A DNA stretch of 64,000 nt from assembly GCA_016125585.1 (NCBI GenBank), contig WGLL01000012.1:62001-126000 (forward strand), read 5' to 3'. Within the stretch, counting starts at the first letter, position 1; each line of letters starts with the position of its first letter. The translations under genes were made by a program, and so were the position numbers. The DNA comes from Caulobacter sp. (GTDB lineage: Bacteria; Pseudomonadota; Alphaproteobacteria; Caulobacterales; Caulobacteraceae). Shown here one piece after another: positions 1 to 8,588 of the stretch. The notes under the pieces were generated by a model that saw only the letters and a program-made list of their open reading frames with translations, ran no database searches and was not told the DNA's origin.

Positions 1-238
1 CAACCCCGCGCTCGGCTATGTCGTCCGCACCTTCTATGTCGAACCCACCGTCGCCGTCGGCCAGGCCCTGCGCTTGGGACAGACCATCGGCGAAGCGGCC
101 AGCCTGCAGGCCCACTATCCGGGCATCACCGATCACGTGCATCTGGAAATCCTCAACGCCGGCGGCCGGCGGATCGACGGCGAGCGGATGATCGTCGCCC
201 GCAGGATTCCCCTGAAGGACCGGTCCGCGACGGGCTAG
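1..238 (+). CDS. M23 (LytM-type) metallopeptidase, C-terminal fragment
   Basis: The window opens inside this gene; about 78 codons remain, read in the frame that begins at base 2, ending at TAG 236-238. The translated end contains HVHLEI, the C-terminal HxH zinc-binding motif of M23 peptidoglycan endopeptidases, preceded by a Gly-Gln-x-Leu type turn (VAVGQALRLGQTIGEA) typical of the LytM beta-sheet core. M23 enzymes cleave peptide cross-bridges in cell-wall peptidoglycan or act as inactive activators. The other zinc ligands (HxxxD) lie upstream of the window, so activity cannot be judged. A palindromic repeat starts at the stop codon and could end transcription. Family assignment is fairly secure, specific role unknown. 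Confidence 0.78.
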   Translation, partial: NPALGYVVRTFYVEPTVAVGQALRLGQTIGEAASLQAHYPGITDHVHLEILNAGGRRIDGERMIVARRIPLKDRSATG

Positions 239-284
239 AGCGCGTTCCGATTGGTGGGAACCGGCAATCGGATCAAACGCGCGC
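237..284. repeat. Palindromic intergenic repeat (about 48 bp)
   Basis: Imperfect inverted repeat: the left arm holds GCGCGTT and CCGATTG, the right arm CAATCGG and AACGCGC, around a central GTGGGAACCGG. It begins on the last base of the preceding stop codon and can fold as a long hairpin, so it may act as a transcription end. From memory, a palindrome with a very similar GTGGGAACCGG core is widespread between genes in Rhizobiales; that comparison was not run here. Confidence 0.6.
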
Positions 285-429
285 CAACAAGAACGCCAGC
301 CCCACCTCGGTTCGTCGTCTCCGATCGTTGGCGTGCTGAACAGCCGCGCGGCCGGCGATCGGGGCGGGCCCCGACGGTTCGGCGTCTTTGGGGGTGGCCC
401 TCCTCCGGTCCTGCTCTAGAATTGACGGT

Positions 430-1950
430 ATGGACGAAACCGCCCCTTCGCCCGGCCGCAGAGCGCCGGGCCTGCTCACCGAGGGGCCGATCGCCCGCAC
501 CCTGGCCCTCTTCGCCCTGCCGGTGCTGGGGTCCAGCGTCCTGCAATCGCTGAACGCCTCGATCAATGCGGTCTGGGTCGGCCGCTTTCTCGGCGAGGCG
601 GCGCTGGCCGCCACCTCCAACGCCAATCTGGTGCTGTTCCTGCTGCTGGGCACGATCTTCGGCGTCGGCATGGCCGCCACCATCCTGGTCGGCCAGGCCA
701 TGGGCCGCCGCGACGAGGTGCTGGCCAAGCGGGTCGTGGGCTCCAGCGCCGCCTTCTTCTTCGGCATCTCGGTGATCTTCGCCGGGGGCGGATGGCTGCT
801 GACCGACCAGATCCTGCACCTGCTCGGCACCCCGCCGGACGCCCTGCCCCTGGCCACGGCCTATCTGAAGGTCATCTTCCTCGGCCTGCCGTTCATGAAC
901 TTCCTGACCTTCCTGATGACGGTGCTGAGAGGCGCGGGGGACTCCCGCACCCCCTTCGCCTTCATGGGCCTGTCGGTGGTGCTCGACATGGGTTTCAACC
1001 CGGTGCTGATCCTGGGCCTTGGCCCCTTTCCGCAGATGGGCATCGCCGGGGCGGCCACCGCCACCCTGATCTCCCAGGTCGTCAGCCTCTCGTCCCTGCT
1101 GGTCCTGCTGTATCTGCGCAAGCATCCGCTGCGGCTGGCCGGTCCCGACCTGGCCTATCTGAAGCCCGATCCGACGCTGCTTCGCGCCCTGGTCGCCAAG
1201 GGTCTGCCGATGGGGTTGCAGATGATCGTCATCTCGGCCTCGGCCCTGATCATGATGAGCCTGGTCAATTCCTTCGGCTCGCGCACCGCCGCCGCCTACG
1301 GCGTCGCCGCCCAGCTGTGGACCTATGTGCAGATGCCGGCCCTGGCCATCGGGGCGGCGGTCTCCTCCATGGCCGCCCAGAACGTCGGCGCCGGCCGCTG
1401 GGACCGGGTCGAGCGCATCACCCGGGCCGGCGTGGCCTTCAACATCCTGCTGACCGGGGCGATGGTCGCCGTCCTCTACGTCGCCGCCCGCCATGTGCTG
1501 GGCCTGTTCCTGCCGACAGACAGCGCCGCCGTGGCCATCGCCATCCACATCAACCAGATCGTCGTCTGGACCTTCATTCCGTTCGGCGTGACCATCGTCC
1601 TGTTCGCCACCGTGCGGGCCACCGGCGACGTCTGGCCGCCGCTGATCATCCTGACCCTGTCGATCGTCATGGTCCGCCTGCCCTTCGCCTGGCTGCTGGA
1701 GCCCGACTGGGGCGCCGAAGCGGTCTGGTGGAGCTTCGCCTTCGGCTCCGGCGTCGCCCTGATCCTGTCGACCGCCTACTACCGCCTGGGACGGTGGAAG
1801 AAGGCCCATATGCTGGATGACCGCCCGGCGGCGGGCGAACCGCCGGACACCGGACACGGACTGCCGCGAGGCCGGGCGCGGCAATACCTCGGCCAGGAGC
1901 ACTCCGCGGCCGCGGCGCCCGCCGTCCCCAAGGCCCCCGACCTGCCCTAG
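430..1950 (+). CDS. MATE family efflux transporter
   Basis: This 506-residue membrane protein starts with a short polar leader (about 30 residues) followed by the MATE hallmark region GPIARTLALFALPVLGSSVLQS and roughly twelve hydrophobic segments arranged as two similar halves, as expected for multidrug and toxic-compound extrusion exporters (NorM/DinF type), which drive export of cationic drugs or metabolites with H+ or Na+. The length is normal for the family, with an extra polar tail of about 45 residues. The ATG at 430 is preferred over an in-frame TTG at 388, because conserved sequence begins soon after it; no strong ribosome site is seen. The stop codon interlocks with that of the convergent histidine kinase (shared CTAG). 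Substrate unknown. Confidence 0.9.
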   Translation: MDETAPSPGRRAPGLLTEGPIARTLALFALPVLGSSVLQSLNASINAVWVGRFLGEAALAATSNANLVLFLLLGTIFGVGMAATILVGQAMGRRDEVLAKRVVGSSAAFFFGISVIFAGGGWLLTDQILHLLGTPPDALPLATAYLKVIFLGLPFMNFLTFLMTVLRGAGDSRTPFAFMGLSVVLDMGFNPVLILGLGPFPQMGIAGAATATLISQVVSLSSLLVLLYLRKHPLRLAGPDLAYLKPDPTLLRALVAKGLPMGLQMIVISASALIMMSLVNSFGSRTAAAYGVAAQLWTYVQMPALAIGAAVSSMAAQNVGAGRWDRVERITRAGVAFNILLTGAMVAVLYVAARHVLGLFLPTDSAAVAIAIHINQIVVWTFIPFGVTIVLFATVRATGDVWPPLIILTLSIVMVRLPFAWLLEPDWGAEAVWWSFAFGSGVALILSTAYYRLGRWKKAHMLDDRPAAGEPPDTGHGLPRGRARQYLGQEHSAAAAPAVPKAPDLP

Positions 1951-2924
1951 GCGGTGGGCAGGGTCAGGGTGGCGCTCAGCCCTTCCGGCCGCCAGTCCAA
2001 CAGGATTTCCGCCGCCATCTGCCGGGCCAGTTGCCGGATCAGCCGGGAGCCGAACCCGGCGGCGGCCGGCGGGGTCGTCGGCGGCCCGCCGCGCTCCCGC
2101 CAGCAAAGGCTTCGGGCGCCGCCCTCGACCGACCAGCGGATCTCCACCCTGCCGCCCCCTGCGCTGAGCGCGCCATACTTGCTGGCGTTGGTCGCCAGCT
2201 CATGAATGATCATGCTGACCGGCTGGGCCTCGTCGGGCCGAAGGGCGATGTCGGGGCCGTCCAGGTCGTAGCGTTCCGGCGGCGCCAAGGCGAACATCGC
2301 CTCCTCCAGCAGGCCTCGCATCGGCGCATTCTCCCAGCGCTGTCCGGCCAGGGCGCCCTGGGCCCGGGCCAGGGCGTTGATGCGCCCGAAGACGGCCTCC
2401 TTGTAGCTGTCGAGATCCGGGCCCTCGGTCATCTTCACAATGGCCTGGACCACCGCCAGGATATTGCGGCTGCGGTGATCGACCTCGCGTATCAACAGCT
2501 CACGGGCCTCTTCGGCGCGCTTGCGGGCGGTGACGTCGTGCAGCGAGACGCCGATGCCGCCGGTGACCAGAGGCGTCACCCGCACCTCGACGGTGCGATC
2601 CGGCCGCCATCGCGAGGGCGACTCGAACTGCGCGCCCTTGCGCTCGTCCATCGCCCGGCGAAGGATGGTCTCGAAGGGCGTGCCGACCCCCTGCGGGAAG
2701 ACATCCCACATGTCGCGCCCGAGAACCTGGTCCCGCGGGATGCCGAAATAGGCCTCGGCGGCGGCGTTGAAGATGGAATAGGTCCAGTCGGGGTCGACCG
2801 CATAGAAGGCGTCCGAGATCGACTCCAGGATCGCTTCGAGACGCGGATCGGGCGGAGGGCTGGACAGGGGGATTGCTCGCGGTCGATGGCGCGCGAGATT
2901 AGCGGTATTGGCGTCCAGCGTCAC
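1947..2924 (-). CDS. PAS domain HWE-family sensor histidine kinase
   Basis: A 325-residue soluble protein. Residues about 25-135 form a PAS domain (SISDAFYAVDPDW ... DMWDVFPQ), followed by an HWE-type kinase: phospho-acceptor H150 in REVDHRSRN, the ATP-binding HELATNASKYGALS, and the diagnostic WRERGGPP and GFGSRLI motifs. HWE kinases are abundant in Alphaproteobacteria and often work in general-stress or light/redox signalling. No membrane segment is present, so the ligand sensed by PAS is probably cytoplasmic. No response regulator lies beside it, so it is an orphan kinase here. Its 3' end interlocks with the MATE gene on the other strand; a functional link is not implied. Confidence 0.92.
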   Translation of the reverse strand: MTLDANTANLARHRPRAIPLSSPPPDPRLEAILESISDAFYAVDPDWTYSIFNAAAEAYFGIPRDQVLGRDMWDVFPQGVGTPFETILRRAMDERKGAQFESPSRWRPDRTVEVRVTPLVTGGIGVSLHDVTARKRAEEARELLIREVDHRSRNILAVVQAIVKMTEGPDLDSYKEAVFGRINALARAQGALAGQRWENAPMRGLLEEAMFALAPPERYDLDGPDIALRPDEAQPVSMIIHELATNASKYGALSAGGGRVEIRWSVEGGARSLCWRERGGPPTTPPAAAGFGSRLIRQLARQMAAEILLDWRPEGLSATLTLPTA

Positions 2925-2969
2925 CGGTCTTGGCGGGAAGCCTCCCCCATCTCAGACCTTCCCAGGAGG

Positions 2970-3014
2970 TCGTCATCCTGAGTAGCTCGCGCAGCGAGCG
3001 TGTCGAAGGACGCA
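2970..3014 (+). repeat. Palindromic repeat family B, type 1 copy
   Basis: The copy begins CGTCATCCTGAGTAG, has a short GC stem (CTCGC...GCGAG) and ends GTGTCGAAGGACGCA. The same element lies at 8589-8634, and related copies with CATGCTGAG/GAAGCACG variants lie in reverse orientation at 3342-3387 and 8521-8562. It lies downstream of the GIY-YIG gene and forms an inverted pair with the copy at 3342. Confidence 0.85.
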
Positions 3015-3043
3015 TTGGCCCGTCAGCGTCTCCCGCGTCGCCA

Positions 3044-3319
3044 TCAGCTCAATGACAATCCGGGCAGGTCGGCAAAGCGACCGTCGATCAGCGCCTGCTT
3101 CTTGGCGCGGCTCCAGCGTTTGATTTTCCGTTCGGCGTCGATGGCGTCGAGGACGGTCTGGCACTCGGTGACATGAACGACCTTCACGGGAAGCCGGGTC
3201 GAGGTGTAGCCGCCATATTCACCGGATTGATGCTGCGGAATCCGCTGATCAATGTGGGTGGTGCAGCCGGTGTAGTAACTGCCGTCCGCGCATTCGAGAA
3301 TGTACACCCAGGCGGCCAT
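3044..3319 (-). CDS. Small GIY-YIG nuclease domain protein
   Basis: A 91-residue single-domain protein. The N-terminus carries VYILECADGSYYTG, the GIY-YIG signature (VYI ... YTG), followed by HQSGEYGGYTSTR and AERKIKRWSRAKK, which supply the conserved Arg and the metal-binding Glu region. This is the UPF0213/YhbQ-like class, whose members are DNA endonuclease-fold proteins of mostly unknown biological role. The gene is alone on its strand and tightly framed by two copies of repeat family B in inverted orientation (2970-3014 and 3342-3387), leaving about 29 bp and 22 bp on either side. Base use looks less GC3-rich than its neighbours. That arrangement suggests a mobile or repeat-associated unit rather than a housekeeping gene. 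Confidence 0.88.
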   Translation of the reverse strand: MAAWVYILECADGSYYTGCTTHIDQRIPQHQSGEYGGYTSTRLPVKVVHVTECQTVLDAIDAERKIKRWSRAKKQALIDGRFADLPGLSLS

Positions 3320-3341
3320 GAAGGCGCGGTCGCTCCCGGTT

Positions 3342-3387
3342 TGCGTGCTTCGACACGCGGCTTTCAGCCGCTACTCAGCATGACGTC
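3342..3387 (-). repeat. Palindromic repeat family B, type 2 copy, inverted
   Basis: Begins TGCGTGCTTCGACACGC and ends CTACTCAGCATGACGTC on the + strand, i.e. the reverse orientation of the copy at 2970. It differs from type 1 at one position in each conserved end (CGAAGCACG for CGAAGGACG, CATGCTGAG for CATCCTGAG). It sits just upstream of the GIY-YIG start codon. Confidence 0.85.
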
Positions 3388-3420
3388 GATGGGGGCGGGC
3401 GAGCAAGGCCCGCTGAAGGC

Positions 3421-4182
3421 TCATGCCCGCAACCGATACCCCGTCCTGAAGATCCACCAGATCGCCGTCAGGCAAAGCGCCATGAAGCCCAGCGTCGCGG
3501 CGATGCTGATGCCCACCCCGACGTCCGAGACGCCATAGAAGCTCCAGCGGAAGCCGCTGACCAGATAGACCACCGGGTTGAACAGGGTGATCTTCTGCCA
3601 CAGCGGCGGCAGCATGCTGATCGAATAGAAGCTGCCGCCCAGGAAGGTCAGGGGGGTGACCACCAGCATGGGGATGATCTGCAGCTTCTCGAAGCCGTCG
3701 GCCCAGACGCCGATGACGAAGCCGAACAGGCTGAAGGTGAAGGCGGTCAGCACCAGGAAGCCGAACATCAGCAGCGGATGCTGGATCTCGTAGGCCACGA
3801 AGAAGCGGGCGGTGATCAGGATGATCAGCCCCAGCAGGATCGACTTGCTGGCCGCCGCCCCGACATAGCCGCAGACCACCTCGAACCAGCTGATCGGCGC
3901 CGACAGCACCTCATAGATGGTGCCGCTCCATTTGGGCATGTAGATGCCGAAGCTGGCGTTGGAGATGCTTTCGGTCAGCAGGCTGAGCATCAGCAGGCCG
4001 GGGATGATGAAGGCGCCGTAGGGCACCCCGTCGATCTGGCCCATGCGGCCGCCGATGGCGCTGCCGAAGACCACGAAATAGAGGCTGGTTGACAGCACCG
4101 GCGAGGCGATCGACTGCATCAGCGTCCGGAAGGTCCGGTGCATCTCGAACAGATAGATGGCGCGGATGGCGTGCAGGTTCAT
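3421..4182 (-). CDS. ABC-2 type transporter permease
   Basis: A 253-residue membrane protein with about six hydrophobic spans and the ABC-2 family pattern ([13 protein letters not shown] near the first spans, [20 protein letters not shown] and [13 protein letters not shown] near the end). It resembles the E. coli YadH type of permease, which pairs with a YadG-type ATPase to export a lipid, polysaccharide or drug. Its ATG at 4182 overlaps the stop of the upstream ATPase gene in an ATGA, so the two are translationally coupled and form the complete exporter. The substrate cannot be read from sequence. Confidence 0.92.
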   Translation of the reverse strand: MNLHAIRAIYLFEMHRTFRTLMQSIASPVLSTSLYFVVFGSAIGGRMGQIDGVPYGAFIIPGLLMLSLLTESISNASFGIYMPKWSGTIYEVLSAPISWFEVVCGYVGAAASKSILLGLIILITARFFVAYEIQHPLLMFGFLVLTAFTFSLFGFVIGVWADGFEKLQIIPMLVVTPLTFLGGSFYSISMLPPLWQKITLFNPVVYLVSGFRWSFYGVSDVGVGISIAATLGFMALCLTAIWWIFRTGYRLRA

Positions 4183-5120
4183 TGGCCGCTCTCCGAATGG
4201 TCGTTGCGGACAAGGGAGACGAAGATCTCCTCCAGGCTCGACTGGTGGGTCTGCAGGTCCTTGAAGTCGATGCCGAGGCCGTTCAGCCGCCGCAGCATGG
4301 CGGCGATGCCGGTCTCCTCGGCCTGGGCGTCAAAGCTGTAGATCAGGGTCTGGCCGTCGTCGGCCAGCTCCAGCGCCTCGCCGTCCAGCTCGGCCGGCAG
4401 GGCGGCCAGCGGCGTCTGCAGATGCAGGGTCAGCTGCTTCTTGCCCAGCTTGCGCATCAGGGTGGTCTTGTCCTCGACCAGGATGATCCGGCCCTTGCTG
4501 ATCACCCCGATCCGGTCGGCCATCTCCTCGGCCTCCTCGATATAGTGGGTGGTCAGGATGATGGTCACGCCGGTCTCGCGCAGGCCCCGGACCATCTCCC
4601 ACATGTCCCGCCGCAGCTCGACATCGACCCCGGCGGTCGGCTCGTCGAGGAACAGGATGCGCGGCTCGTGGCTCAGGGCCTTGGCGATCATCACCCGCCG
4701 CTTCATGCCCCCGCTGAGGGTCATGATCTTGGCGTCCTTCTTGTCCCACAGGGTCAGGTCGCGAAGGATTTTCTCAAGGTAGTCGTTGTCCGGTCCCTTG
4801 CCGAACAGGCCGCGGCTGAACTTCACCGTGTCCCACACCGTCTCGAAGGCGTCGGTGCTGATTTCCTGCGGCACCAGGCCGATCTTGCTGCGGGCGGCGC
4901 GATAGTCGCGGGCGATGTCGTGACCATCGGCGATGATGGTCCCCTCGGTCTGGCGGGCGATGCCGCAGATCAGGCTGATCAGGGTCGTCTTGCCGGCCCC
5001 GTTCGGGCCCAGCAGGGCGAACAGCTCGCCCTGGCGGATGGTCAAATTGATGTCGCTGAGGGCAAGGTGGCCCCCGGCGTATCGCTTGGACACGCCTCGA
5101 ATATCTATGATGTCGCTCAC
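4179..5120 (-). CDS. ABC transporter ATP-binding protein
   Basis: A 313-residue ATPase. Walker [10 protein letters not shown] is at residues 38-46, the signature LSGGMKRR at 135-142, Walker B ILFLDEP with D159/E160, and the switch His in TTHY. About 90 C-terminal residues form the extra domain usual in YadG/CcmA-type exporters. The start is taken as GTG at 5120 because GGGGAG lies 6 bases upstream and the ATPase core starts at once ([13 protein letters not shown]); an upstream start at 5165 would add 15 unlikely residues. The gene overlaps the permease by four bases. Role: energises export through the adjacent permease. Confidence 0.93.
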   Translation of the reverse strand: MSDIIDIRGVSKRYAGGHLALSDINLTIRQGELFALLGPNGAGKTTLISLICGIARQTEGTIIADGHDIARDYRAARSKIGLVPQEISTDAFETVWDTVKFSRGLFGKGPDNDYLEKILRDLTLWDKKDAKIMTLSGGMKRRVMIAKALSHEPRILFLDEPTAGVDVELRRDMWEMVRGLRETGVTIILTTHYIEEAEEMADRIGVISKGRIILVEDKTTLMRKLGKKQLTLHLQTPLAALPAELDGEALELADDGQTLIYSFDAQAEETGIAAMLRRLNGLGIDFKDLQTHQSSLEEIFVSLVRNDHSESGQ

Positions 5121-5289
5121 GCAAGCTCCCCGAACAGCGGCCCACCGGCAAGATGGGTAGAGCAATGGTCAGTCGCTAGGGCAAGGGCCCGGCGGTCATC
5201 ATTTCGCCAAGCCCCCTTCCCCATATGAACCCCGATAACTAAACTATCGTTTGAACGGGCCCGACAGCGGCCAGCCCAGGGAGCGAGCC

Positions 5290-6729
5290 ATGCGCGATTA
5301 TCTGAAATTCTACATCGACGGCAAATGGGTGGACCCGGTCACGCCCAAGACCCTGGACGTCATCAACCCGGCCACCGAAGAGGTCGCGGGCCATATCTCG
5401 CTCGGCTCGGAAGCCGACGTCGACGCCGCCGTAAAGGCCGCCCGGAAGGCCTTCGAGACCTACAGCCTGTCGACCCGCGAGGAGCGCATCGAGCTGCTCG
5501 AGCGCATCATCGTCGAGTACCAGAAGCGCTACGAGGACATGGCCAAGGCCATCACCGAGGAAATGGGCGCCCCCGCCTGGCTGTCGCAACGCGCCCAGGC
5601 CGCCATGGGCCTTGGCCACCTGCAGACGGCCGTCGCCGTGCTGAAGGACTACAGGTTCGAGGAAGATCGCGGCACCACCCGCCTGGTCAAGGAACCGATC
5701 GGCGTCTGCGGCTTCATCACCCCGTGGAACTGGCCGGTGAACCAGATTGCCACCAAGGTCGCCCCGGCGCTGGCGACCGGCTGCACCATGGTGCTCAAGC
5801 CCTCGGAAGTCGCCCCCTTCAGCGGCTACATCTGGACCGAGATCCTGCACGCCGCCGGCGTCCCGGCCGGGGTGTTCAACATGGTCAACGGCGACGGGCC
5901 CACCGTCGGCGCCGCCATCTCCAGCCATCCGGGCGTCGATATGGTCAGCTTCACCGGCTCGACCCGCGCCGGCATCGAGGTGGCCAAGAACGCCGCCCCG
6001 ACCGTCAAGCGCGTCCACCAGGAACTGGGCGGCAAGAGCCCCAACATCATTCTGGAAGACGCTGACTTCGCCAAGGCGGTGTCCGGCGGCGTCGGTTCGG
6101 TGATGATGAACTCCGGCCAGAGCTGCAACGCCCCGACCCGGATGCTGGTGCCGCAGGGCAAGATGGACGAGGTCATCGCCATCGCCAAGGCCACGGCCGA
6201 AGCCCACACCGTCGGCGACCCCAACGGCAATTCCAAGATGGGCCCGGTGGTCTCCGAGGTTCAGTGGAACAAGATCCAGGCCCTGATCCAGAAGGGCATC
6301 GACGAGGGCGCCACCCTGGTCACCGGCGGCGCCGGCCGGCCCGAAGGCCTCGACAAGGGCTATTATGTGAAGCCCACCGTCTTCGCCAATGTCACCAACG
6401 AGATGTCGATCGCCAAGGAAGAGATCTTCGGCCCGGTCATCTCCATCCTCGGCTACGGCAGCGTCGACGAGGCGGTGAAGGTCGGCAACGACACCGAATA
6501 CGGCCTGGCCGCCTATGTCTCCGGCACCGATCCGGAGAAGATCAAGGCCGTGGCCAGCAAGCTGCGCGCCGGCCAGGTCAACATCAACGGGGCCGCCCCC
6601 GACATGATGGCCCCGTTCGGCGGCTACAAGATGAGCGGCAACGGCCGCGAATGGGGCGACCACGCCTTCGGCGAGTTCCTCGAAACCAAGGCCGTCCTCG
6701 GCTATTCGGCCCCGCAAGCGGCGGAATAG
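5290..6729 (+). CDS. NAD(P)+-dependent aldehyde dehydrogenase
   Basis: This 479-residue enzyme oxidises an aldehyde to the carboxylate. It has all ALDH-superfamily landmarks: N147 in TPWNWP, the Rossmann FTGSTRAG, the general base E245 in ELGGKS and the catalytic thiol C279 in NSGQSCNAPTRM, plus EEIFGPV and the C-terminal PFGGYKMSG. The start at 5290 is supported by AGGGAG about 6 bases upstream; an upstream ATG in frame at 5251 lacks this. Length matches the family. It precedes acyl-CoA ligase and hydrolase genes on the same strand, so it may serve a shared catabolic route, but a terminator-like hairpin separates it from them. Substrate undetermined. Confidence 0.95.
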   Translation: MRDYLKFYIDGKWVDPVTPKTLDVINPATEEVAGHISLGSEADVDAAVKAARKAFETYSLSTREERIELLERIIVEYQKRYEDMAKAITEEMGAPAWLSQRAQAAMGLGHLQTAVAVLKDYRFEEDRGTTRLVKEPIGVCGFITPWNWPVNQIATKVAPALATGCTMVLKPSEVAPFSGYIWTEILHAAGVPAGVFNMVNGDGPTVGAAISSHPGVDMVSFTGSTRAGIEVAKNAAPTVKRVHQELGGKSPNIILEDADFAKAVSGGVGSVMMNSGQSCNAPTRMLVPQGKMDEVIAIAKATAEAHTVGDPNGNSKMGPVVSEVQWNKIQALIQKGIDEGATLVTGGAGRPEGLDKGYYVKPTVFANVTNEMSIAKEEIFGPVISILGYGSVDEAVKVGNDTEYGLAAYVSGTDPEKIKAVASKLRAGQVNINGAAPDMMAPFGGYKMSGNGREWGDHAFGEFLETKAVLGYSAPQAAE

Positions 6730-6740
6730 TCAGATCAATG

Positions 6741-6794
6741 ACCCTTCTCCCCTTGCGGGAGAAGGTGTCGGCGTAGCCGACGGATGAGGGGTCG
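6741..6794 (+). repeat. Palindromic repeat family A (full copy)
   Basis: Two stacked hairpins: CCTTCTCCCC...GGGAGAAGG, then GTCGGC-GTA-GCCGAC, ending GGATGAGGGG. The same architecture recurs at 33603-33654, 54137-54188 and, inverted, 54273-54323; a short first-hairpin-only copy is at 11622-11646. It follows the aldehyde dehydrogenase gene. Confidence 0.8.
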
Positions 6795-6823
6795 CACCGG
6801 CGTTGGCCGGTCGGCCCCTTTTT
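6788..6823 (+). terminator. Rho-independent terminator after the aldehyde dehydrogenase
   Basis: GGGG at 6788-6791 pairs with CCCC at 6815-6818, and ACCGGC pairs with GCCGGT around a GTTG loop, followed by five T residues (6819-6823). The outer stem uses the last bases of repeat family A, so the repeat contributes to the terminator. Confidence 0.55.
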
Positions 6824-6950
6824 CTTGCCCACGCCTCCCCCGACCCGGCGCTCCGCGGCGGGGGAAGGAGCCGTCCCCCTCGACAGCACGCCCCTGCTTT
6901 GCTCCAGTAACCGCACGCGCCCGCCAGAGGCGCATCGACGAGGAAACCCC

Positions 6951-8513
6951 ATGACCGCCCTGACGTCCGTCGCCGATATCCCGCGCATCCAGGCCGCCGA
7001 GCGGCCCGACGCCGTGGCCCTGTGGTTCGACGGCCGGGAAACCACCTTCAAACAGTGGAACGATGCGGCCAACCGCTGCGCCCAGGCCCTGCTCGCCCAG
7101 GGCCTCAAGCCCGGCGACCGGGTCGGGGTGCTGTCCAAGAACAATGACGACTTCTTCGCCCTGTGGCTGGGGGCGGTGAAGGCCAGGATCTGTCTGGCGC
7201 CGGTCAACTGGCGCCTCGCCCCGCCGGAAGTCGCCTTCATCCTCAAGGACGCCGGCGCAAAGCTGCTGGTCTGCGGCGCCGACTTCGCCGATGTGGTCGA
7301 CATGATCGTCTCGGACGTGCCGACCCTCGAGGGCTTGGTGCAGTTCGAGGATGGCCACCCCCGCTGGCCGTCGTTCCGCGACTGGATCGGCCGCCATCCG
7401 GCCGAGGACCCGCGCCTGCCCTCGCGGCCCGACGACGACGTCATCCAGCTCTACACCAGCGGCACCACCGGCCTGCCCAAGGGCGTGCAGCTGACCCAGG
7501 CCAACTATCTGGCCCTCTTTTCCCTGGCGCTGGAAGCTGGCTGGGCGCGGTATGAGCCGGAGACCACCAATCTGGTGCTGATGCCGCTGTTCCATGTGGC
7601 CGGGGTCAACTGCGGCCTGCTCGGGCTCCTGCAGGGCGTGCGGGAGATCATCCTGAAGGAAGTCAATCCCGCCGAGATCGTCGAGCTGATGCCGAGGATG
7701 GGGGTCAACTACGCCTTCCTCGCCCCGACCATCATCAACATGCTGCTGCAGACGCCCGGCGTCGAGACGGCGGATTTCTCGGCCCTGCAGCGCATCTTCT
7801 ACGGCGCCTCGCCGATCTCGGAATCGGTGCTGCGTCAGGCCCAGGACGTCTTCGCCTGCGACTTCACCCAGCTCTACGGCCTGACCGAGACCATCGGCGG
7901 GGCCTGCTATCTGCCGCCGGAAGATCACGCCGCCGAACGCGACAAGCTGCGCAGCTGCGGCAAGCCCTGGCCGGGGTTCGAGATCCGGGTGATCACCGGC
8001 GAGGGCGCGCCCGGCGGACCCGGCGAGGTCGGGGAGGTGCAGATCCGCGGCCCCGGCATCATGAAGGGCTACTGGAAACGTCCCGAAGCCACCGCCGAGG
8101 CTATCGACAGCGACGGCTGGTTCAGCTCCGGCGACGCCGGCTTCTTCGATGACGAGGGCTACCTCTACATCCATGACCGGGTGAAGGACATGATCGTCAC
8201 CGGCGGCGAGAACGTTTATCCGGCCGAGGTCGAGAACGCCCTGTTCAGCCATCCGGCCATCGCCGATGCGGCGGTGATCGGGGTGCCGGACGAGCGCTGG
8301 GGCGAGGCGGTAAAGGCCATTGTCGTCATCAAGGCCGGTCAGGCCGCCACGGCCGAAGAGCTGATCGCCCACTGCCGCGGCAAGATCGCCGGCTACAAAT
8401 GCCCCAAGTCGGTCGACGTCATTGACGTCCTGCCCCGCAACCCCTCCGGCAAGGTCCTCCGCCGCGAACTCCGCGCGCCCTACTGGGAAGGCCGCGAGCG
8501 GATGGTGGGTTAG
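6951..8513 (+). CDS. Acyl-CoA synthetase (AMP-forming), long-chain/FadD-like
   Basis: A 520-residue member of the ANL superfamily that activates a carboxylic acid with ATP and CoA. Seen: P-loop LYTSGTTGLPKG (167-178), YGLTET, FSSGDAG, YLYIHDRVKDMIVTGGENVYP and the C-terminal PRNPSGKVLRREL with the adenylation lysine near residue 501. The ATG at 6951 has GAGGAAAC upstream and begins the normal N-terminus; the open frame continues upstream into a repeat region without conserved sequence. Located between the aldehyde dehydrogenase and an epoxide-hydrolase-like gene, it could activate the acid made in this cluster. Similar enzymes act on fatty, steroid side-chain or aromatic acids; the specificity is not readable. 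Confidence 0.93.
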   Translation: MTALTSVADIPRIQAAERPDAVALWFDGRETTFKQWNDAANRCAQALLAQGLKPGDRVGVLSKNNDDFFALWLGAVKARICLAPVNWRLAPPEVAFILKDAGAKLLVCGADFADVVDMIVSDVPTLEGLVQFEDGHPRWPSFRDWIGRHPAEDPRLPSRPDDDVIQLYTSGTTGLPKGVQLTQANYLALFSLALEAGWARYEPETTNLVLMPLFHVAGVNCGLLGLLQGVREIILKEVNPAEIVELMPRMGVNYAFLAPTIINMLLQTPGVETADFSALQRIFYGASPISESVLRQAQDVFACDFTQLYGLTETIGGACYLPPEDHAAERDKLRSCGKPWPGFEIRVITGEGAPGGPGEVGEVQIRGPGIMKGYWKRPEATAEAIDSDGWFSSGDAGFFDDEGYLYIHDRVKDMIVTGGENVYPAEVENALFSHPAIADAAVIGVPDERWGEAVKAIVVIKAGQAATAEELIAHCRGKIAGYKCPKSVDVIDVLPRNPSGKVLRRELRAPYWEGRERMVG

Positions 8514-8520
8514 GGGCGGG

Positions 8521-8562
8521 TGCGTGCTTCGACACGCGGCTGCGCCGCTACTCAGCATGACG
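8521..8562 (-). repeat. Palindromic repeat family B, type 2 copy, inverted
   Basis: TGCGTGCTTCGACACGC, a GC stem (GGCTGCGCC) and CTACTCAGCATGACG. It forms a composite with the type 1 copy at 8589, in opposite orientation, with 26 bases between. Confidence 0.85.
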
Positions 8563-8588
8563 AAGAATTTTGGACGCTCACCCCTGGT

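Noticed and set aside
235..2106. Long open frame on the minus strand opposite the MATE gene
   Set aside because: Low-complexity Gly/Asp/Gln/His-rich translation with no domain; a shadow of the GC3-biased MATE coding sequence.
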